Shown in pieces: positions 33,521 to 43,834 of a DNA stretch of 64,000 bases. The position numbers and the translations under genes were made by a program. The stretch comes from Rehmannia glutinosa. Its lineage: Eukaryota; Streptophyta; Magnoliopsida; Lamiales; Orobanchaceae. Each line of letters begins with the position of its first letter. Position 1 is the stretch's first letter. Location: NCBI GenBank assembly GCA_016081115.2, contig CM071926.1:16009971-16073970 (forward strand), read 5' to 3'. The notes beneath the pieces were generated by a model. The model made no database searches, was not told where the DNA came from, and saw only the letters and a list, made by a program, of their open reading frames with translations.

Positions 33521-34514
33521 TGTTAGATAAATGTTTTTATCAAGATTTTGATGATTTTGTTTAAATGAGTTTTTATACCAAAACAATGTTAATAAATGTT
33601 GTCCAAATACTCCTAAATGATTTAAAATATTTTTAGCTAATTTTTGGAGTATTTCTAAGAATTTATTTTTCGATAAAAATGGACAACATTTTTGATGGTT
33701 TTGTTTAAATTGGTTTTTGCACCAAAACAATGTTTATAAATGTTGTCCAAATACTCCCAAGTGATTTAAAATATTTTTACTAATTTTTTGGAGTATTTCT
33801 TGAAGTTTATTTTTGATAAAAATCGGACAACATTTAAAATCGGAGGACGACCGGTCGCCCAAAACGTCGACCAGTACCTGAAGAACTCAAAATTGAAACA
33901 GAACTCAGTGGGTCAAGAAAATTGAAGAGGGGGACCGGTCCAGCAGGGGGCCGACCGGTCGCACCCTAGGGCAACCGGTCGCACCCCCCTGTCGACCGGT
34001 CGACCCCCCATTTCGACCCGTACCTGGATCGCACTATTTTTTCAAAACGTTCAAAATCTTATTACAGGGCAACCGGTCGCCCTATGTTATTTTTGACAGC
34101 AAAAATTCCAACCGTTGCAATCCTTATCAGCAAGATTTACTTTTCATTTTTGTACAATATTTCTACATCTTGTGATCTTCTTTTTGTAGACAAAAGTGAA
34201 GAGGAATGAGCCTATGTTGGGAGCCTATATTGGTGAAGACTTCCCTATAAATAGAGGATGAATTGAAGACACAAGACACAACACATACAAGCAAAAATCT
34301 TTTTTTCTTTTTGAAATCCATCCCGGAGATACTGGGGTGGTAGAGGATTAGGCCCTAGGTGGGTTGAACCTCTATAAATCAACGAGTGTTGTTTAATTTC
34401 CGTATTTACATTCTTGTCATTTACTTGTTGATTCGAAAAAGAGGGCGATTTACAAAAAAATCAAGATAATCTATTCACCCCCCCTCTAGATTATCGTAGT
34501 CACTTGGACTAACA
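33521..34514 (+). repeat. Right (3') LTR of Copia B
   Basis: 994 bp, TGTTAGATAAATG...GGACTAACA. TATAAATAGAGGATG is at 34246-34260. It has a ~350-bp internal deletion relative to the left LTR. U3 includes two diverged copies of a ~125-bp unit (CAAAACAATGTTAATAAATG and TTGTCCAAATACTCC at about 33590 and 33725). Confidence 0.9.
33845..34025 (+). promoter_or_regulatory. GC palindrome cluster in U3 of Copia B
   Basis: GACGACCGGTCGCCC, GGGGGACCGGTCCAGC, GGCCGACCGGTCGCACC, GGGCAACCGGTCGCACC and GTCGACCGGTCGACC lie within 180 bp, 220-400 bp upstream of the TATA box. A further copy (GGGCAACCGGTCGCCC) follows at about 34066. Dense CG-containing perfect or near-perfect palindromes; the function is inferred. 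Confidence 0.55.
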
Positions 34515-34998
34515 TATATACTGTCCATGAAATGCACAATGACAAATAGTGTTTAAATAATATTATTTTGGTATACAATTAAAGTTCATACAGTTCACAA
34601 TTAGTTTTATTTGTGTATTTTTTTGGTGAATCATTCCTTATTTTTTTGGTATACATTTTACTTAAGAATGATATATGTTTTCTTACTTTTGGTATATAGT
34701 TAAATCTATTGTGGTGTTTTGTTTAACCCCTGCATTAGAAAAAATAGCCATGGATACATGTATTGGTGCATATTTAGTATTGTTATTGCGTCATGAATAT
34801 GTGTTTTGATGCATTGATAAGTTTGATCATGTGTATATATTGTCCATGAAATGCATAATGACAAATGGTGTTTAAATAATATTATTTTGGTATACAATTA
34901 AAGTTCATACAGTGCACAATTAGTTTTGTTTGTGTATTTTTTTATATATTGTGCTTGAGTTCTGCCTTCTTTAATATTGTTCATGTTTCCAATACCAG

Positions 34999-35194
34999 GT
35001 TGATAATTTTCAATGGCAAGAGGAAACCTACATGGGGGGAGCATTGAAGAAATGAGATTATGGATTTGACAAGGCTGATGCCGCGGAATTTGCACGACTG
35101 AGGACGTTATATTGCCATGCAATTCTAATGCATGACCTGAACCAAGAGAAAGGCAGGGTTTTTGGGTGGGCTAAAAAATTTGCCAGTGGCAAGT
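34999..35194 (+). pseudogene. Possible Ulp1-like protease C-terminal tail
   Basis: After an acceptor-like ATACCAG, the plus strand reads VDNFQWQEETYMGGALKK, a stop, then GFDKADAAEFARLRTLYCHA and ILMHDLNQEKGRVFGWAKKF, ending at TAG. The LRxxYCxxIL pattern with a charged tail resembles the C-terminal end of Ulp1-type (C48) proteases carried by many plant Mutator-like elements. No catalytic His/Asp/Cys is in the fragment, so this is tentative. Confidence 0.35.
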
Positions 35195-35964
35195 AGATTT
35201 GATATGAATATTTGGTTTGTTTTATTAGATGGGGTGTTAAGTACGTTTTTATTACTATATTCGACTAGACTATGGTATTTCAGTGCTAAATTGAATATTT
35301 TGGTGATTTATAACAAAATTAATTGATGCAAATAAATATTTTCTATGTTTAAGATGTGACTTTTTTTTTATGTTGTATGGTTAGTGAATAAACAGTGCAC
35401 AATTAATAGCATTGTGGTACATGATTATTAAATTTTTGGTATATACATGTTAGAATGAAGGTTTTGGTATTATTTTACTGGTGTTAACGAATTTTTTCAG
35501 TGCATAATTTTAAAAGCACCTTGTGTATTGTTAGTACTATCATAATGTTTTGTTTTTGGATTTCAATGCAATCGTTTAAAAATTTAAAATTCAATTTATA
35601 TTAAAACGTACAATTAACGATGAGTTGGTAAACATTTAGTAGCATTTTGGTAGACATATAGTGTTGAAGTTGAGAATTGTATAAAAATAGCAAAAACTAA
35701 AGACAAGACAAGTTGGCGCATAATTATCGATGACGTTGCGTACGCTTACTAGTAAATAAACACAAATATAGCAATTATTCTCTAAAAGCATTTATGGTTT
35801 AGGGCCAGTTTTTTATTACTTTAGTCATACAGACATAAAATGATGCATATTTAGAATAGAAATGATATTCAATTAGACAAATGTTTGATTTGATTTGAGT
35901 ATTTGGAAAGTACGTTGAAAATGAATGAAAAAGGATTTTCTCATTCTGTAGGTTGTTTGGGACA

Positions 35965-36260
35965 TGTACGGCTGTTGTGTGATGCAATTTTGCCAATGTG
36001 CCACACCTTCTTATGTTACAAACAATGTATTGCAGCCGGATCTCCTTGTTTTAAATTTCCTTTGAGGTGCTTATTCGTATGTCAAAGCCGCATCGTTTAC
36101 CGTATTCTCTATAAAATTCCACACTTTTCTCCAAAGTAACAAATTGTATGCCTATTCAAGGTATTTTATCTTGTTCTACTTCAGGTATCCAATACTTGGT
36201 AGAACCGGGGGATATTACTAGGCGCTCTCGCACTTCAACGCGTTGGATACTTTCATCATT
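35965..36260 (-). pseudogene. FAR1/FHY3-type DNA-binding domain relic
   Basis: Minus strand: TLEKSVEFYREYGKRCGFDI, then RISTSKE, a stop, NKEIRLQYIVCN. This follows the FAR1 domain pattern (F-x-x-x-E-x-A-x-x-F-Y-x-x-Y-A-x-x-x-G-F-x-x-R ... K ... x-x-F-V-C). Two in-frame stops, one just before IGIQFVTLEK and one after STSKEI, make it non-functional. FAR1 domains form the N-terminus of Mutator-like transposases and of the host factors derived from them. No transposase core is visible downstream, so this is a deleted element, not a host gene. Confidence 0.72.
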
Positions 36261-37453
36261 AAAATTTGCACATTTGTACACCAAATCAGTCAAATGTATA
36301 CACCAAAATAGTCTTGAAAATATACAATATTGTCAATATTTGTATACTCAAGAAAAAGTATCAAGGCATTATATCTTAATTAAACAACTGACAATGCACT
36401 ACTGAATACTTATATTATCACCAAATATTGAACAAGTGTACACCAAAATATGATTTCAGGGTACCATATTGGAATTATTTTTATACTATATTTTATGATT
36501 ATAAAGCACCAAAGTATGCAAATGTATACGCCAAAATATGCTTCCAATGTACAATATTGTCAATATTTTTATACCACGCCATATTGCCAATGTTTTTATA
36601 CCTAAATAAGCATTAATGCATACACTGTCAAATAACGAGCAAACATGCACTGTAGTACTCTATTATGTACACAATCCTTTTGATATTTATACACCAAAAT
36701 AAGCCAAAATTACGATGTAAGATTTTGTCATATTATGTCGATAGGATGGTCAAAGAAAATTTGTTAGTTTTTGAAGTTGCACATACCAGGACCCAATGCT
36801 CCCGAATCGCAACTGTCATCTGGATTGTCTATCGACATGCCACTATGGTGTGATTGAGCATACTCATCGTCCATGGTGTACACATTCTTCCTCGTTCAAT
36901 AATGGTGGATAGGATGAATTTTGTGATTTTGATGCAGATTTTTTTCTTGCTGTATTGCGTCAATGAAGAATGAAGAGGATGAATCCGTTTTTTTTTGGCT
37001 TATGATTTGGCGTGTCTGTTTTGGAAAAGTGATATTGATTATATCCCTTGATTTTAGGTAAGTAAATATGATTTTATTGTTACACCATTTTGATAGTTAC
37101 CGGTTTGTCCTTTTAACACATAAAATAATTTAAAAATGGTGTATTTTTAGACCTAATTTGAACCATTGATTGAATAGGATGGATGGATAAGATCAATAAC
37201 TGCTACATGAGATCCCATCCCTATTGAGATATATTGTTAAATGCTTCCACATAATCTACTTTATTGTCTTTTATTTATCGAAGCTGGGGTGGTATAAATA
37301 TTAAATTAGACGGAATGTCAAATAACCACAACAATTAAACAAAATTAAATTATGATTAAAATTGAAAAAAAATTAAAAAGAGAGATGAGAGAGAATTATA
37401 AAAGAGAAGAAAGAGGGAGAAAGAGAAATAAAATAGAAATTCCCGTTCATATT

Positions 37454-37957
37454 TAGAGTTGGCAGTGGGGCGGGGAATCCCCGTTCCCCGCGGGGATCCG
37501 CCCGGACGGGCGGGGATTCCCCAAAATTTTCCCCCGTGGGGACGGGAATTTTTTTCTCCCCATTGGCGGGGACGGGGCGGGGATGAGGATCATACTCCCG
37601 CCTGTTCCCAATGGGAACCGCATATTAAATATATAATATATTATGTATAATATATATAATATATTATAAATATATCCACATTAAATATAAAAAATGACAA
37701 AATATTTAATTTATTTTATTAATGAGTGGTTTATTAGTTTTTTTATACAATTTATTAATATTAAAAATGATTATTTTTATAAAAAAATTAATTTTTTGCA
37801 AAAAAAATAAAAATAAAACGGGAGAGGGGAATCCCCGGGCGGGATCCGCGGGACTGGGATGAGGGGAAAATTTTCCCCGTTTGTCTAGCAGGAACGGGGA
37901 CGGGGACGGGGACGGGGATGGAGATTGCTCCCCCGCCCCGTCCCGTTGACATCCCTA
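37454..37957. mobile_element. hAT-like MITE with GC-rich ends (504 bp)
   Basis: Ends TAGAGTTGGCAGTGGGGCGG and CCCCGTCCCGTTGACATCCC-TA. It has a perfect 8-bp TSD TTCATATT (37446-37453 and 37958-37965). The GC-rich sub-termini (GGGGAC repeats at 37890-37920) flank an AT-rich core. The short ORF at its left end is not a gene. Confidence 0.88.
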
Positions 37958-37965
37958 TTCATATT

Positions 37966-40440
37966 TTAAATAGATCCAGTATAATATAAAAAAAAAAAAG
38001 TCATCGTTTACAAAGTCGAAAATTCAAAACCCCCAATTTTAGGGATCATGTGTGAGTTACGTGTCAATTTTCGATGATTTTGCAACATTCTGACAACAAT
38101 ATGACTAAATTGAGCAATTTTTAGAACTTACATGACAAGATAAAATTTTAAAAACAAATAGGACAATTTTTGAGACCCCTTTTAAGTTAAAGGACCAATT
38201 TTGCAATTCTGCGTATTTTCTCATATCTATCAATCTCTTTACATACACTATTTGACACGCTCTATATACATGTTAAGAAAATATAGATGAAAGATTTATG
38301 TGTATAAAATTAATTAAATAACTTATGAAAATAAAGGATAATAAGGATACATGAGTTATGAAAGAACATTTAAGCAATTTTGATAAGATAAAATAGTGGA
38401 AGAGATAAGAGAAGATAACAAGTATCACATGTCTATTTGTAAGACCAAACTTATCTCAGACCCTTTAATTTTTTATATTTCCAAGTCCAATTTCCAATTT
38501 CTAACGTTGAAAAATGAATTTTCAAATTTTATTGATTTTCGTGTGAGAATTGAGAATGTGTTTGGTTTGTTGTCAGAATTTTATGTTTGAAAATGAAAAT
38601 ATGTTTGATTATAGTTTTTAAAGTGTATTTTTACATAGATTTACGCGATTGTAGTGAAAAATTGTTTGATTATTGTTTTTGAAGTGTGTTTTCACATAGA
38701 TTGTGTGATTGTGGAGAAAATTTGTTTGGTTGTGTTTCCAAAAGAATTTTTCAAAAAAAAGTTAAAAATTGAAAATAACTTCATTTCAATTAAGAACTTC
38801 CCTAAAATACATAAATCCATTCGGAATAGTTGGAAAATGAAAAATTGGGTTTGAAAACATATCAATATATGACCTACAATTCTTAAATTTTTTATTAAAA
38901 AAAATAGATAGAGACAGCTATATGCCTATATTAAATATAAATTTAAAGAAGGGGTAAATGGGGAAATTGGCATCCTCGTGAGAGAGCGATCGGTCAGTTT
39001 TGAGGGAATGGAACTTGGAAGTGGAAATGGGTAGGCAGGCCGGGCATGAGAGAGAATAAGAGGCGGGACCCACCATCATGGTGACGTGTCTGTTATTTAG
39101 TGCGTCAGCGCGTGCACGCCTTTGTGCAGTTCGATTCTTACGTTTCATTCTATATTTTTTATTTGATATGTCAAAGATTAAATAAATATTATGCACACAA
39201 TAATAATATATTTTATAATATCTATTTTTTGATCGGTATGATTTTATAATATCTTGACTCTAGAGAATGTAGCAAGATTTTTTAGAGGTGCTATTTATTA
39301 AAATAAATTATTTGTCCAATTCATAAAGTAATTTATCAACAAGTTACATACATACATGAATTTGTTTATATGTGTATGCATGTCCTACAATCTAATCATA
39401 AAAGTGGAAAAATAAATTTTTATTTGTTTACTTATTTTGACTTCACTTTTTTTTATCTTTGGTCTTCATTTCAGAGGATTATGAGTTGTGAGTGTGTATA
39501 CAGATTATTTCAGTCTGTTGTTGCTGACACTTATCAACTCCCTATAGTTATCGGAACTTCGATAATATTTATGCTTTGAAAAAAGATTAATAGTTTTTTT
39601 TTAGAGGAAAAGATAAATAGTTATCGGTACTTCGATAATACTTATGCTTTGAAAAAAGATTAACACACAGATCATTCCCGAAAGACTTTTTAAATGAATA
39701 ATAGTCTTTATTTTGTAGAGTCATCCACTAAAAATCATCAACAAATTCTTTATTTTAGCATTTAGATTTAGAGAATGAGTTTTCACTCTTGAAGAGCCAA
39801 AATAATTTTCTATAATTATTTGCATTATATTTCTTGCAACTTGAATGACATTTTCTAAAAAAAACACAAATTTTGGAAAATGTCTTAAATTACTCCTAAT
39901 ATCCTATGTGTAATAAGTTAATATTGGAAAAGAATAAATACAGAGTCAAAATACAAAGAGTGTTGTAATATATCAAAAACATCAATCTTTAAATTTAAAG
40001 GTGCTATTTACTTTAAAAGATATGCTCTTTAAATTTAAATAGTCTCTTGGGAATGTTCTAATATAATCGAGATAGATAATGACTCAATAAATACTAAAAA
40101 TTGTCTCTACTAATTAACTATTGGGGGGGCATTATAATACGAAAGCGGGACGCTTGATTCCAAATTGCCTACTTTGCGGTAAAAAGAGACAGTTATCCTA
40201 GTGTGAAATCAGGTAAACACTTTCAATTTGGATACTTCTAATACGATTACCTTTAAGCCTACCATAATGATGATTTTAATTGTCACAAGCAAACGGCTAA
40301 GAGACATACCTCAAGTGTTTTATCACGTGGTGCTAATATACATCTTATACCGGTATGTAGATATGAGCCCAATATATCGGTTTATGAAAGTAGTATGAAA
40401 CACAAGATACTTAGATGATAAATGTATACCAAGTATATGT
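37966..40440. other. Intergenic spacer with small duplications
   Basis: AT-rich, with no gene recognised. It contains a ~61-bp repeat (units at 38603, 38664, partial at 38724: GTTTGATTATTGTTTTTGAA) and a 73-bp duplication (39545-39593 and 39618-39665: AGTTATCGGTACTTCGATAA, then TGCTTTGAAAAAAG). The 92-codon ORF on the minus strand at 38918-39196 shows no family features. Confidence 0.45.
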
Positions 40441-40447
40441 ATACCTA

Positions 40448-40705
40448 AAGCTAAAACTGTCAAATGGGTCGGGCCAAAAGCCAACCCAAAGTCGGTCCGT
40501 CGAGACAAAGGAAATATCAAGGCTAATTTTGATCGGGCCAAACAATAACCGGACCTCTATTTTTATTCCAACCAACCCATGAAAATACACATAAAAATCG
40601 GGTTGAATATTTTTTTAGGGTATTCATTTCAAGCCTCTAAAAATTATGATCCGACTTTTTTTAGGACCGATTATTTTGTTTCATTTTGACATTTCTATTC
40701 ACCCA
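40448..40705. mobile_element. Probable hAT-like MITE relic
   Basis: Left AACTGTCAAATGGGTCGGGC and right TCATTTTGACATTTCT are inverted. The interior has GTCGGTCC, GACCGGACC and GGACCGA-type blocks as in the other hAT MITEs here. No clean TSD. Confidence 0.4.
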
Positions 40706-41019
40706 TTGAACCAAAGGGACAACTTTGTAAATCATCACGAGGCTTATAAGTTTTGGTTTTTTTTGTTGTTCAAGAGTTTTTGGAAACGCTTTTGGGTCCA
40801 AAAGTACAATAAATGGAATTCAAGATTCACAATTTAGTTTCTCCGTAATGGACTTTTTGACAGGTAATTTTAAAATCCGTTTAGAAAAAACGACCATATG
40901 CATTTTTTTTTTCTAACTGAGCTTCTATACCTTAAAGCAATTTTTCAAATGGGTTCCCAAACATGCTGAAAACTTAAAAATGCACTTCTATTGATGAGAG
41001 GTTCGCCATAAAAATATTA

Positions 41020-41920
41020 GGGCAATTTCCGTCACTATGGATAGTGGGTGACTCTTTTCTACCCACCAAAGATAACAAAACTGCTTTTCTACCCAAATTG
41101 GCAAATGGAAATTGCCCTTCTTTAAGTTGGTGTTTTATGAATTTTGAAAAATCGATGCAATTAATGACTTGAAAATCGGGCTACACTTCCCCCAAATACA
41201 CACACCTATGTATAAAATCGTATACTCATATCCAACCTTATTTAAAATACACATAAATTTTAATCGAGGTTGATATATCGGCCTTATTTAAAATTGGGCA
41301 TGAATATGGGCCGATATTCATTTCATCGCCTCAATAAAATATCGTGCCTAATTTTTACTTGAGGCACGATATCGTGCCAATATAAATACGATATATCGTG
41401 CCTAATTTTTTGAGGCACGATATTGTGCTCGTGTTCAATATAGACACCATATGAACTAAAGGGACATCTTAGATTGTAAATTTCAATTCTAAATATTAAA
41501 ATATTTGATAATTTGTTTAAAAAACAAAAAAGAATAAAAAATATGAAAATGGTTTTTAAAAAAATACACCTTTTTCGAAAAATATTTTCCATTTTTTCAA
41601 GAATATTTTCCATTTTTTAAAGTATCTTGAAATTATAAAATAATAAAAACTAAAATTATTTTCAATTTTTTTTTATAATAAACGATTTTTAAAAATCTGA
41701 TTTTGTTTTAAAAAATTAAAACTTGTGTTAAAAATCTGAAAATAAAGAAAGTATATTTTGAGAGAGAAATATGTGAGAGATAAAGTATCAAGGGTATTTG
41801 GGTAAAAGAACCAAAAAAATGGGTTAGAAAACTTATTTTTAAAATGTTATAAAAGTTTTTGTTCTATCCTAAGTGGGTAGTTCCCACCATTTGCTCAAAA
41901 TATTAAGTGTATGTTGTGAT
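41020..41920. repeat. AT-rich repeat region with ATCGTGCC hairpins
   Basis: GGGCAATTTCCGTCACTATG at 41030 and GTGGGTAGTTCCCACC near 41872 look like eroded element ends. At 41335-41440 two tandem units each hold ATCGTGCC...GGCACGAT, so each can form a hairpin. No gene. Confidence 0.35.
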
Positions 41921-42142
41921 TTTCCCCATTTGACAAATTTTTCAGCATAATATGATTTCACATGTAAACAAATGATTAGCTGCTAATCATTTGCAATCCA
42001 AAGATTATTTTCTTTGGAGCAGCTGCATTGCTAAAGTAAAAGGTCAGACCTCCAGTTGTTCATTTTACCTAACCGATATTAGTTTGGAGAGATGGAGAAG
42101 TAATCTGTCCCCTTTGCTCTAGGCCAAAAAAATAAAAAAAAA

Positions 42143-43485
42143 TTTAAACTCAGATCCAATATCTGATTAATCAATCTCGCAAAAATCTCCATCTTTCAAA
42201 AGGTCCAGATGTGATAATTATGAACTTTCCACTTCATCAAATGCAAAGATGTCACAATAATATAAGGCTTACTTTGACTTAATAATACATAATATATTAA
42301 TTTTGGGGTCCCAATAGGCAAACCTGTTACAAGTCGTGCTGCAAATGATTCATTCATAACCATGTGTCAAAATCAGGTGCCTCGTAATAACCTACTAACT
42401 GAATTTCCTATATTTGAAAACAATAACAATTCGTGAGCAAATTTTGGTCAAAGCAACTTTCACAAAGATAATGTATTTTTGTTCATTGGTGACTAAAGCA
42501 AAATGCAAAAGGAAATAGCTTAATATTAATCATGATTCATTATCTATCATGTACAATAAGACAGGAAGGACTACAAGAATCATATGCACAATGATACTAA
42601 TGTTAATCATATACAAAAACAAAATTAAAACTCATATCCAATATCTGATTGAACAACTTTACAATCCCACAAAATCACATTTACCTTCAAAATTCCAGAA
42701 ATGTCAAATCTATAAACAATAATGAGCTTTCCTCCTCATCAAATGCAAAGATGTCACAGTAACAATGTTTGTATTTAATATTTGGTTCCAATAGGCAAAC
42801 CTGTTCCAAATGGCATTCTACAGTCATATTATATAGGGATAATTACAAGAACTACCGTGAGGTTTGGGGTAATTGCAAAGAAACCCAAAGAAGTTTCAAA
42901 TTACAACAATTACCCCTGGGTTAGATCTTGTCTTAAATTTCAGGGGTTAACTGTAATATTTCTATAAATATAAAGAGAATTTGAAAAAAAAAATCTTATT
43001 AAGGGGAAAAATGTAAGACGGAATCAAACCTCAAGAGTTTTTTTTTTTTCTTTTTTTGGTAAATTTGTAACTTCTCTAGGTTTTTTTGTAATTACCCAAA
43101 ACCTCAGGGGTAGTTTTTGTAATTATCCCTATTATATATCAAAGCTATGAGTCACAATCAGATGCACCACGAGCTCATAATAACCTACTAAACGAATTTC
43201 TGAAATTTGAAACTAAAGCAATTCATGAGCAAATTTTGGTCAAGCAACTTTCACAAAGAATGTATTTTGAAAAATTAGTGAACACCAGAGATATCCAGGC
43301 CGGGATTTTCCAACGACGGCATCGGCAGCCAAAGCAGAATGCAGAACGCAAATAGCTTAATGTTAATCGTGATTCATTACCTATCATGTAAGAGAGCTGA
43401 TGATGAGAAGGAATACACCTATCATGTAAGAGAGCTGATGATGAGAAGGAATACAAGAACCATATTACACAATAACGTTCACATT
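42143..43485. repeat. Tandem segmental duplication downstream of TRIPP
   Basis: Copy 1 is about 42143-42612 and copy 2 about 42623-43485. Shared landmarks in order: CCAATATCTGATT, CATCAAATGCAAAGATGTCA, CCAATAGGCAAACCTGTT, AATAACCTACTAA, GAGCAAATTTTGGTCAA, GATTCATTA-CTATCATGTA. Copy 2 is longer because it holds a foldback MITE. A 38-bp unit at 43381 is itself duplicated (43419-43456). Confidence 0.8.
42834..43131. mobile_element. Foldback MITE in duplication copy 2 (298 bp)
   Basis: The best-preserved ends of the family: TAGGGATAATTACAAGAACT, then ACCGTGAGGTTTGGGG, against CCAAAACCTCAGGGGTAGTT, then TTTGTAATTATCCCTA. AT-rich flanks hide the TSD. The sister copy at 42305-42360 lacks the element. 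Confidence 0.85.
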
Positions 43486-43834
43486 GATGGAAGAGAACTA
43501 GTAGACAACAATGAATTAAATCTCAACTTGAAAGCTAGTCTTTTACATGAATATCTGCCATATGGATGGACAATAGTTTTCTCTGTATACTCTACCTGAG
43601 ACTAGATCTATGAGTCTCAAATCGATTTAAAACTCGCATGAAATGATTCATACAATCAGGTGCAAGTAAATCTTCACATGTCAGGACCAATATTGCTTAA
43701 AGTTCTCGAAACTTGCATGCTCTTGTATAGCTCGTACGAATAGAGAAACACACAACCACAAGAGCCACTTAGCAATTCACATATCTTACCAGAACCACGA
43801 TGTAAGTCAACAAATTAAACTGGAAAGCAACATC

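Larger units (their letters stand above)
27737..34514 (+). mobile_element. Ty1/Copia retrotransposon B with an internal inversion
   Basis: Same family as Copia A, plus strand. The left LTR (27737-28578) lacks its first ~500 bp. The PBS is at 28581-28597, the 3' PPT at 33507-33520, and the right LTR is 33521-34514. Between about 28606 and 30160 the gag-PR-INT part lies on the minus strand. From 30163 to 32264 the INT C-terminal, RT and RNase H parts are on the plus strand in the original order. Gag N-terminal sequence is missing at the breakpoints. The right flank continues straight into the Mutator-like relic. No TSD can be tested because the left end is truncated. Confidence 0.88.
34515..37225. 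mobile_element. Decayed Mutator-like element
   Basis: Holds a FAR1-type transposase DNA-binding domain on the minus strand and a protein tail on the plus strand, embedded in AT-rich DNA rich in ATACACCAAAATA motifs (36270-36720). The right end region has CATGAGATCCCATCCC near 37207. The left end is cut by Copia B. A direct repeat of about 110 bp (TGTCCATGAAATGCACAATG...) occurs at 34520-34625 and 34840-34945. The limits and TIRs are uncertain. Confidence 0.45.

Noticed and set aside
38918..39196. 92-codon minus-strand ORF
   Set aside because: No recognisable domain, low-complexity basic stretch, and no splice partners.
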